Assembly (NCBI GenBank): GCA_003136315.1
Contig: PLDW01000195.1
Span: 1-49,514, forward strand
Length of the DNA stretch: 49,514 nt
From: Gemmataceae bacterium
GTDB taxonomy: Bacteria > Planctomycetota > Planctomycetia > Gemmatales > Gemmataceae
Reading direction: 5' to 3'
Made by a program: the position numbers and the translations under genes. Below are positions 16,212-22,740 of the stretch, piece by piece (positions within the stretch are counted from its first letter, which is position 1; each line of letters begins with the position of its first letter). Under the pieces are notes generated by a model. It ran no database searches. It saw only the letters and a program-made list of their open reading frames with translations, and had not been told where the DNA came from.

Positions 16212-16802
16212 TCACCACGGTGGGCTCCCCGTCAGAGCCATTACCTGATTGTACAGCGCCTCGTCCAGTTGAGTTGCCAGCCCATCGCAGGAATTCTTCC
16301 AAGCGGTAACCGTGGCAAGTACAAGCGGACCACTAGCCGACGGTGCGGTGAGCGAGTGTGCGGCATAATTCCGCCACTCGTTCAGTGCCGCAATATGTTG
16401 AAGTCTCAGCTGATAAGTTGCCGTAGTGACTCCGCCCGGAGCCGCTGCCGCCGTCAACAATGCTGTCCCGAGGTCAAATCCGAAACGGTCGAAGTCGGCA
16501 CGGATCGACCTCCACTTGGGGTTTACCCGGTCAAGCTCCAGCCCAGCAGCTCCCATCGCTTCGATAAAGCCCATCATCGGTATGGTCGCGGCGTTCACTG
16601 CAACGATCGTGAGGCATTCCGTGTAAAGATCTCGGCAGAAGCCCTGGAGGTTCGCACTCAGAAGCATCACGTAACCCCGAAGCATCTCGTCGGCCAACGC
16701 TGTTGGGGGCCCGGGTGCGAACTTCGCCGCGCATTCGGCGTCGTAGCCATTCAGGCGAGGAAGGCGGTCGTTTGTCCACATCGTCAGAGCGGTCGAAGGC
16801 AT
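16212..16802 (-). CDS. HEPN-like protein, possible RNase toxin
   Basis: A 196-residue all-helical protein. RNYAAH at residues 144-149 fits the R-x4-H motif that forms the active site of HEPN ribonucleases, within EWRNYAAHSL, and an N-terminal segment (LSANLQGFCRDLYTECL) resembles the first helices of RiboL-PSP-type HEPN domains. The ATG at 16800-16802 has no strong ribosome site; an alternative ATG at 16779-16781 exists. With the small gene downstream it looks like a two-gene module, and it sits between two copies of an HTH gene inside an integrative element, where defence or toxin modules are common. Confidence 0.55.
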   Translation of the reverse strand: MPSTALTMWTNDRLPRLNGYDAECAAKFAPGPPTALADEMLRGYVMLLSANLQGFCRDLYTECLTIVAVNAATIPMMGFIEAMGAAGLELDRVNPKWRSIRADFDRFGFDLGTALLTAAAAPGGVTTATYQLRLQHIAALNEWRNYAAHSLTAPSASGPLVLATVTAWKNSCDGLATQLDEALYNQVMALTGSPPW

Positions 16803-16927
16803 CGCAGCAACTCGCTGTGACGGCGGAGAACACTTTTTCGATTTGGGCGCTTGCGTCTGGGACGGTTCAAACTCCTACCATGCGGCTTGGCTCCAGGTGA
16901 AGGCGAGAATACCTGCTCATTCCCATC

Positions 16928-17092
16928 TTGTCCCATCTCACCCCCCGAGAAGCCGCCGCTTACCTCCGCATCAGCTACAGCACCTTCCGCAAGAAGGCGA
17001 CGAAGATCCGACGCCAGCTTGGAACGGGGCGTTACCGCATTGAGGATTTGGACGAGTTCGCCTCATCTCTACGGCCGAAACGGAAAAGATAA
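16928..17092 (+). pseudogene. Truncated or short copy of the excisionase-like HTH gene
   Basis: The frame encodes LTPREAAAYLRISYSTFRKK, then a wing and a basic end almost identical to the last 52 residues of the protein at 15470-15802, over the same length (159 bases). Upstream the frame is blocked by TGA at 16898 and has no ATG, only TTG at 16928, so the first half is lost. A functional short excisionase translated from TTG cannot be excluded, as it lies 74 bases before the integrase, the usual position for one. Confidence 0.6.
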
Positions 17093-17108
17093 AAGTGTGG
17101 GAAAGCTA

Positions 17109-17144
17109 TTGCTCTCTACCCTGCCTCTGGTACTATACCAGAGG
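17109..17144 (+). promoter_or_regulatory. Putative integrase promoter with a palindromic operator
   Basis: A perfect inverted repeat, CCTCTGGTA (17124-17132) and TACCAGAGG (17136-17144) with a 3-base centre, covers a possible -10 TACTAT (17131-17136); TTGCTC (17109-17114) is 16 bases upstream. It lies 22 bases before the integrase ATG. It may be the binding site of an element repressor; alternatively the transcript folds into a hairpin that limits translation. Confidence 0.5.
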
Positions 17145-17166
17145 ATTCAAATAAAGGGGGTAGAAC

Positions 17167-18393
17167 ATGCCAAGACGAGCCGAGTTCTACACGCAACTAG
17201 GAGACGGCCCCAAAGCCCAGTCGATCGGCTACAGCACAACCGAACGAGACGGGTTTCTCGGGGTTCGGTTCATCGGGCCGGACGGGAAGCGCCTGGAAAA
17301 GATGACGGCTTGTAAGAAGAAGGACGCCAATTTCCACATCGAAGCGGCAAAGATCATCGTCAAGGCGTTTGTTAAACAACCTGAGCTCTTCCCCCAGCAT
17401 GTCAATTTTGAGGATGCTCTGACCGAAGTAATTAAGACCTCCGCCGACTTGCGACCAGCTACTATTCTCCAGTTTCGCAAGTCCATCAAGATGCTCCGAA
17501 CCGTACTGAACGCCGATGATAAATTGGCCGTGAAGCCAATCGGCCCTTCCGACATAACCCCGGAACTTGCAAGCCGCTTCGGTCGGCTGTTCCTCTCCAC
17601 CAAGTATACCAGGGGCTCAAGCAAGATCGAACGAAAACGGTCGCCGGTTACGCTCTCGTTCTACTTGCGGGGGCTTTCCTCTTTGTGGGGACAGTTCCAG
17701 GAACTCGGTTACGTCCAATCCAATCCTTGGGCCAATGTCCGCCGTCCCCAGCTTGAGAAGAAGGACAAGTACGTTCCCACAGAGGAAGAGATCGAAGCGT
17801 TCTTTGCGTGGATCGGTGCCAAGTACCCCACCTGGGAACGGCTCGACTCGCTGTTGAAACTTAAATTGCTCTCGGGTTGCCGGACTGCTGACATATGCCA
17901 ACTGAAATCAGACCAGTTGAGAAATGGTCAACTGGTATTCGATCCATCGCAGACGAAAACGAAGACGGGGCGGACCGTGCCACTACCTGAAGACCTGTTC
18001 AACACTCTTCAGAGGTTGGCCGGGCCAGAGTGGATGTGGGACGGGTGGAACGATGACGTGAGGAAGTTCCGCCCGAGTAAGAACAAAGTACCGGACCAGT
18101 TCCAGGCATCGACCGTGTATTGCGTTCTTGCGAATATATTTCGAGAATATTCCGACAATCATCCCAGCCAGCCCCGTCTCGCTCCCCACGCATTCCGTCG
18201 GCGGGCAATCACGGTGATGGTGACCGAAACCCAATCCGTAGACCTGACCGCCCAAGCACTGGGGGTGAACCCCTTGACCGCCCGAACCTACTACCTTGAT
18301 GCACAACGGGCATTCAACACGGCCGATGCCTTTAAGATCGCTACTGAAAAGCTACTCCCCAAGAACCCTCCCAAGGGTGACCGCCCACACTAA
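17167..18393 (+). CDS. Tyrosine recombinase (integrase)
   Basis: A 408-residue integrase with AGGGGG upstream of its ATG. The C-terminal catalytic domain shows R239 in LLSGCRTADIC, H341 and R344 in HAFRRRA, and the nucleophile Y375 or Y376 in ARTYYLDA. The middle region (about 75-190) is a core-binding domain, and the N-terminal ~70 residues may bind arm sites. It probably integrates and excises the element at the tRNA 3' end found about 180 bases downstream. All catalytic residues appear present. Confidence 0.88.
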   Translation: MPRRAEFYTQLGDGPKAQSIGYSTTERDGFLGVRFIGPDGKRLEKMTACKKKDANFHIEAAKIIVKAFVKQPELFPQHVNFEDALTEVIKTSADLRPATILQFRKSIKMLRTVLNADDKLAVKPIGPSDITPELASRFGRLFLSTKYTRGSSKIERKRSPVTLSFYLRGLSSLWGQFQELGYVQSNPWANVRRPQLEKKDKYVPTEEEIEAFFAWIGAKYPTWERLDSLLKLKLLSGCRTADICQLKSDQLRNGQLVFDPSQTKTKTGRTVPLPEDLFNTLQRLAGPEWMWDGWNDDVRKFRPSKNKVPDQFQASTVYCVLANIFREYSDNHPSQPRLAPHAFRRRAITVMVTETQSVDLTAQALGVNPLTARTYYLDAQRAFNTADAFKIATEKLLPKNPPKGDRPH

Positions 18394-18413
18394 GGGAACA
18401 GTCGATTAGTTGG

Positions 18414-18431
18414 CGCCTAGAAAACTAGGCG
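18414..18431 (+). terminator. Short hairpin after the integrase
   Basis: CGCCTAG, a four-A loop and CTAGGCG form a perfect 7-bp stem 20 bases after the stop. It lacks a T run, so it is a weak terminator candidate. Confidence 0.35.
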
Positions 18432-18437
18432 ATTCCT

Positions 18438-18459
18438 GCCCACACTATGCCCACACTAT
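18438..18459. repeat. Tandem 11-mers left of the att core
   Basis: GCCCACACTAT occurs twice in a row (18438-18448 and 18449-18459). A further CCCACACTA lies at the very end of the integrase gene (18384-18392). Such iterated motifs next to an attachment site may be arm-type binding sites for the recombinase. Confidence 0.4.
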
Positions 18460-18569
18460 TCGGGAACTTGGGGGCACAAACAGGAACATTGCAGAACAAC
18501 TGGCAGAGTAAGAAAGCCTTGAAATGCTAGAGAATCGTGAAATCTAAGGTGTTGTTGAGTATGTGGTCA

Positions 18570-18616
18570 GTCGCTTCATAAGCGACGGGTCGCCGGTTCA
18601 ATTCCGGCCCCCGCTA
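18570..18616 (+). tRNA. 3' fragment of a tRNA(CAT), putative att site
   Basis: An anticodon arm (GTCGC, loop TTCATAA, GCGAC; anticodon CAT), variable GGGTC, T arm (GCCGG, TTCAATT, CCGGC), 3' acceptor strand CCCCGCT and discriminator A are all in place. No D arm or 5' acceptor strand (which would need AGCGGGG) precedes it, so this is only the 3' part. That is the piece left at one end when an element inserts into a tRNA gene. Confidence 0.7.
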
Positions 18617-18620
18617 CTAA

Positions 18621-18651
18621 ACAGAACCCCTGGAAATACCAGGGGTTCTGT
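18621..18651 (+). terminator. Strong hairpin after the tRNA fragment
   Basis: ACAGAACCCCTGG and CCAGGGGTTCTGT pair perfectly over 13 bp around AAATA, followed by CGTTCT. It is probably the original terminator of the tRNA gene, and so marks chromosomal DNA on the right side of the junction. Confidence 0.65.
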
Positions 18652-18692
18652 CGTTCTAGGAAGACCCTATTGTAACCACTGAAACAGAACAA

Positions 18693-18714
18693 TCCCCCAC
18701 TATTCCCCCACTAT
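18693..18714. repeat. Tandem 11-mers right of the att core
   Basis: TCCCCCACTAT occurs twice in a row (18693-18703 and 18704-18714). It is similar to, but not the same as, the pair on the left side, and lies beyond the terminator, in what should be chromosomal flank. Confidence 0.35.
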
Positions 18715-19713
18715 TTGACCACCACTTCTTCTGCCAGTTACCCTAACCGACTCCCCGATCTTGGCTGATGCTGTTTCCAGGTAGCCACTGGCCGGACTCG
18801 CTTCTGGGTGGCGCGAGAGCATTCCTCGGCCGCGAACATCAGTTCGCCTACCAAGAAACTGACAATTCATTGACAAGAGATGGGTTGATCAAGCCACTCT
18901 GGAAGCAGGTGGGCTGACAAAGTCGAGCCGGGTCGGATGGAATGCTTCGGCTGGAGCCGGATTCTGACAAGGCTGCTGAGGTGGGAAGGTTGCTCCACCG
19001 AGGCGGATTGTCAATTACCAGCGCCTGAAGGCGGTGGCTTGCAGGTAGCGTCTTTCGACCTCCCGCATTGAGTCTTGCGACTCGTTGGGCCAGTTGACAC
19101 CCCTTGCCAGGGGGCCACGGTTTGACCCGTGGGGTGGCCGGTGACAGAAGGGACGGCATAGGCACGGGTCGCTGCCGCTGGGGATCGCTCCCCACCTGCC
19201 GACTCCAGACCAGCTAGGAGCTGATAGCTTGTAGCTGACAGCCAAACCAAGCCGTGTGTTTTCTGGCTCCGAGCTCCAAGCGACAAGCTCCTAGCCAGAT
19301 GTCGAGGTCCACAAGGCCAGTTGATTTTCACCCGAACTTGGAGGTCGGCAATTCCCACGCCAGCTATAGCAGGCGGTCCCCTTGCCGGGAATTGATGGGG
19401 TGCAGAATCCAGGTGGTCGAGTAGGTTCGGCGACCATCCGTGACACGATCCAATCTGGGCCTGCTTTGAGTACCAGGATTCCCATTTCGGGCGTCAGGAG
19501 AGCAAGGTAGGAGGATCTTGATTGCCCTCGCGAGCCCTGGTATCTCAGCCCGAGGTTTATAGCCAGCGGTTCCGAAAACCGCAGCCGTGATCAAGGGCGA
19601 GGTAACCTGTGGTTGTAGGCCAGAGTGTTTAAGACGGCGCGAGTCAGATCATAATTCAGGGGAGACGAAGCAAATCCCGACAGCAGCGAATAAAACCATC
19701 AGTCATCATACCC
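18715..19713. other. Gene-free kilobase with an inverted repeat
   Basis: No convincing gene is seen; the reverse-strand frames are compositionally odd and overlap each other. An imperfect inverted repeat pairs 19214-19237 (CTAGGAGCTGATAGCTTG...) with 19271-19294 (...GACAAGCTCCTAG). It may be a remnant of older insertions next to the attachment site. Confidence 0.4.
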
Positions 19714-19741
19714 TTGACAGCAGGTCGTTACTACTTAATGT
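19714..19741 (+). promoter_or_regulatory. Putative promoter of the 13-gene block
   Basis: A perfect -35 TTGACA (19714-19719) and TAATGT (19736-19741) are 16 bases apart. The leader would be about 20 bases, with AGGGGGA at 19751-19757 and the GTG start at 19767. Confidence 0.5.
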
Positions 19742-19766
19742 GTAAGAACTAGGGGGATCTTTCACT

Positions 19767-21374
19767 GTGGTAGAGATCGCGGGAGTGGCCGTGAACCCGT
19801 CACACGCTGGATCTCAATGGGGTTGGGTCGGGGAGCGAACCGTGTGGGAAACGTTCTCCCGCTCGGACCTTCGAACGATCCAGGCAGCTTACCCGGAGGC
19901 CCCTACCCAAGGGCTGACTCGCGATCTCGATCCCGGTGCGACCTATACCCCCCCACCGCCTCTCGCCCGGCCGTTCCCGTCCTGGGTCGTGGTGTCGCGA
20001 TCGTCCACAGGGTGGGTCCGATACGCCCTTCCGCTGCCAATCCGGGAACCGTTTGAACTCTTCAGCCTGAGTAAGCTCGTTGAGAAATTACATGCCGAAC
20101 GGGCGGCAGATCGGTTGACCAAGACCAGCCAGGCACTAGACGATCTGGACCAGATCGCATACGCCCTAATCGATTGGGTCGCCGGATTGCACCGTGCCGA
20201 GCAGTCTGCCGGGTTGCTGACCCCAGAGGGGGTGTTTTGGTATCGTGAGCCGACCCCGGATGGGGCTGAGCGACTAACGCTTGTCCCGGTTGACTGGGGT
20301 TTCGAGTGTTCTCGGGCTGGTGCGAAGCCAATCTGGTTCTCGCGGGAGGCACGCGGCCAGCCATACTGGAATGCGGACCCAGCGAAAATGTGCGAGTTAC
20401 CGGTTGACCGTCAGCGAGACTGGCGAACGCTGGCGCGCGTGTTTGACTGGGTGATGACACGGGTTCCAGGAGGGCTCCTATCGACCTCGGATTGTCACCC
20501 AAGGCTGGACAAGGATACACGACATCCAGCATTCGGCATTTTAGAGCGAGTGTTCCGCGAGAAGGCGACGAAACCGGCAGACCTGAAAGACGGTTTATCG
20601 AGCGTTGGCTCTAGACTAAGTGAGTTTTTTCTAGTGCCCCCGCCGCCGCCCCCGCCCGCCCCGCCGGTGTGGAGGCGACCGCGGTATCAGATCGCCGCCG
20701 TGGCAGCAATCTTGGCGGTCGCAGCCTGCGTATACCTTTTCGTGCCGCCCCCGCCGCCCCCGCCCCCGTATTGTGCAGACTGCCCAAAGGATTCTCCCCT
20801 GTATCGGTTACTGTTCGAGTTCGAGGCGGCTGTGAAGGCGAAGGACGGGGGGAAGAAGTTGCGAGTGTATGAGGAGATGGCTGCGGCCCAACAGACAAGC
20901 ACCGGCAGCCGGGCTGGGATCGAACAGGAGTGCCTGGGCAAACTCCTCCCGGAAGTTCTCCCGCCGACTGGGTGCCCACAAGGGTCCGCTCTCGCTCGGC
21001 CGCTCGGTAAGTTATCCGAAGCCTTGAAACGTGAGGAGAAAACCGAGTTCACCGACCTCGACCGGCTGGATCAGATTGTTGGATTGCTCGACGAGGTGCG
21101 TGCCGCAGCCCGGAGCCCGGCCGCGGAGGTCTCCGCCCGGGAGACTGAACTTTACCGGGCCGGCTGCCGTGCGACCTCGGCGGTGTTCCACAAGACGGGC
21201 GGGGGTAGCCGCTTTAAGGAATACTGCCAGAGCCAAAGTTTAGACTTTGAGAGGGTGGCGCAGCCGGCATTCCGCCGGTTCGCCAGGTTGTGGACCCGAT
21301 TCCAGTCACTCTGTCCCCAGGATATGGAGGAGGCTCGGCCGTGGGATCAAGAAACCGAAGATTGGTCGAAGTAG
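19767..21374 (+). CDS. Membrane-anchored degenerate kinase-like protein
   Basis: A 535-residue protein from GTG with AGGGGGA ten bases upstream. Residues about 120-240 follow a kinase C-lobe: IDWVAGLHRAEQSAGLLTPEGVFWY in the catalytic-loop position, VPVDWGFE in the DFG position, and DWRTLARVFDWVMT like helix F. The catalytic Asp and the metal-binding Asn appear replaced (GLLTPEG), and no Gly-rich loop is seen, so it is probably a pseudokinase. A single TM (about 310-330) is flanked by runs of proline, and a ~200-residue extracytoplasmic Cys-containing domain follows. It opens the operon and may be its membrane sensor. Confidence 0.5.
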   Translation: MVEIAGVAVNPSHAGSQWGWVGERTVWETFSRSDLRTIQAAYPEAPTQGLTRDLDPGATYTPPPPLARPFPSWVVVSRSSTGWVRYALPLPIREPFELFSLSKLVEKLHAERAADRLTKTSQALDDLDQIAYALIDWVAGLHRAEQSAGLLTPEGVFWYREPTPDGAERLTLVPVDWGFECSRAGAKPIWFSREARGQPYWNADPAKMCELPVDRQRDWRTLARVFDWVMTRVPGGLLSTSDCHPRLDKDTRHPAFGILERVFREKATKPADLKDGLSSVGSRLSEFFLVPPPPPPPAPPVWRRPRYQIAAVAAILAVAACVYLFVPPPPPPPPYCADCPKDSPLYRLLFEFEAAVKAKDGGKKLRVYEEMAAAQQTSTGSRAGIEQECLGKLLPEVLPPTGCPQGSALARPLGKLSEALKREEKTEFTDLDRLDQIVGLLDEVRAAARSPAAEVSARETELYRAGCRATSAVFHKTGGGSRFKEYCQSQSLDFERVAQPAFRRFARLWTRFQSLCPQDMEEARPWDQETEDWSK

Positions 21375-22672
21375 CCCTCGGGGTCGTCGCCGTGCTGGGA
21401 ACGGCCGCCCTCGTCCGTTCAGGTATTTCCGACGCCCCAGTGGTGAAAGCCGCCCCGGCTCCGGGAGCAAAGGACGACAAGCCTGCCTTGGTCCTGGCGC
21501 TGCGGACAGCCCGTGCGACGAACAAACGGGACATTGAGGATAGCTTCAAGGTTTTACAAAAGCAGATAGAGGCCAACAATCGAACATCTGATAAACTGAA
21601 GATTGAAATGTCTTGGGCGAGTGTGGAGGTATTTCGCTCGAACAAACCCGGATACGAATCGGTTCGGACGATGATCGAGGGCCGTGGGGTTCCGGTCGCC
21701 TCAGCAGGAGACGGGGGCGGGAAGCCCACACTCATTTTCCGTGACGATTCGACCCGGCCGATGTTCCAAGTGGTATCCGGGAACCCGTCCGACAACATCA
21801 TGGCGTTGACGATCACTTTCAAAGGCGAGAAGAGTGTGGAGTTCTCCCCGTCGGCCCCGGACGGCCCGTTCGTGTACAACAAGACCAAGGACAAATATTA
21901 CTTTGACCCTGAAGTGGCAAAGTTCCCGTTGGGCGCAGAGCCGATCTCGTTCGTGCTGAAGGTCCGGCGTGGGGGAAAAGAGATTAACCTCCCATCGGCC
22001 GACTGGCCCCAAGAACAATTCGATTACTGGATTATTCGCGTCAGCGATTGGAAGGGAAACATCGCCGAACTCATCCGCCTTTTCAAGAACGACACCGACG
22101 ACCGGAACGGGTTGGTCAACCCGTACGACCTCTCCGGGTCAACGTTCACGACGTTTGGGGTTGGAACGGCCCTCCTGGACATCCCCCCGCTCGGAAACGA
22201 GGGGTTTGATGGGAATGTGTTCCGGTTCGCGGTTACTCTGGGCACGGCCCAGAAGAAGACGACCAAGGTTTGGATGCGATTCCCACTTACCAAAGCGGAC
22301 GCCGAGAAGCAGGCGGAGGATCTCGGTGGGTTGGGTTTCTTGGATTTGATCAAGCACATCGAGATGAGCAACGGGATGGTGTCCTCGGACACCCCCCTGG
22401 CACTGACAGACCCGAAGATGTCCGCGGTGTGGATCGAACTGACAAAGGGCACGGGCGAGTATTCCCGGACGTGCGCTGTTCCAAAGCCAGACGATTGGAA
22501 GAAAGACTTCAAGGGACCGGTCTACAGGCTGGTCGTCTTTCAGGGTGGGGAATCGGCGATCCAGTTTCCAGTCGCTGGGAAGGCAACGAAGGTGAAGGTC
22601 GAGCTGATCGACAAGTGGTCGTTCTTCACTCCAGAGGGCGGTCAACCGAAACCCCCAGCCCTGGGGAAGTAA
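21341..22672 (+). CDS. Anchored extracytoplasmic protein, unknown fold
   Basis: Starting at GTG 21341 gives 443 residues; GGAGGAGG lies just upstream, better than the more distal GTG at 21290. A basic start (GSRNRRL) and one TM (about 12-28) are followed by a large soluble domain with many beta-strand-like stretches (ALTITFKGEKSVEFSP, YRLVVFQGGESAIQFP). It overlaps the preceding gene by 34 bases. No family is recognised; a surface or periplasmic structural role is possible. Confidence 0.5.
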   Translation: MGSRNRRLVEVALGVVAVLGTAALVRSGISDAPVVKAAPAPGAKDDKPALVLALRTARATNKRDIEDSFKVLQKQIEANNRTSDKLKIEMSWASVEVFRSNKPGYESVRTMIEGRGVPVASAGDGGGKPTLIFRDDSTRPMFQVVSGNPSDNIMALTITFKGEKSVEFSPSAPDGPFVYNKTKDKYYFDPEVAKFPLGAEPISFVLKVRRGGKEINLPSADWPQEQFDYWIIRVSDWKGNIAELIRLFKNDTDDRNGLVNPYDLSGSTFTTFGVGTALLDIPPLGNEGFDGNVFRFAVTLGTAQKKTTKVWMRFPLTKADAEKQAEDLGGLGFLDLIKHIEMSNGMVSSDTPLALTDPKMSAVWIELTKGTGEYSRTCAVPKPDDWKKDFKGPVYRLVVFQGGESAIQFPVAGKATKVKVELIDKWSFFTPEGGQPKPPALGK

Positions 22673-22690
22673 CCCACACCCGGTGACACT

Positions 22691-22711
22691 GCCCGGCCGC
22701 TGAGGCCGGGC
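22691..22711 (+). promoter_or_regulatory. Intra-operon hairpin
   Basis: GCCCGGCC, loop GCTGA and GGCCGGGC form a perfect 8-bp GC stem in the 68-base gap before the GTPase gene. No T run follows, so it may be an mRNA processing or stability element rather than a terminator. Confidence 0.4.
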
Positions 22712-22740
22712 GATTTCCTACACCCGTCCCGGACCCCTCC

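Larger units (their letters stand above)
1..18616. mobile_element. Right-hand part of a putative integrative element (tRNA-targeted)
   Basis: The right boundary is supported by an integrase gene whose end lies about 180 bases before a partial tRNA 3' end (18570-18616). A tRNA-targeting tyrosine recombinase leaves this arrangement at the end distal to the rebuilt tRNA. Cargo inside fits: a VirD4/TraG-like ATPase, two toxin-antitoxin pairs, a HEPN-like gene, a SprT-like peptidase and a MITE. No intact tRNA(CAT), relaxase or full secretion apparatus is visible, so the left end must lie outside the window or the element is incomplete. It is also possible that only part of 1-18616 belongs to this element. 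Confidence 0.55.

Noticed and set aside
18848-19594. Several reverse-strand frames between the tRNA fragment and the operon
   Set aside because: They overlap each other in different frames, have odd composition and no recognisable domain.
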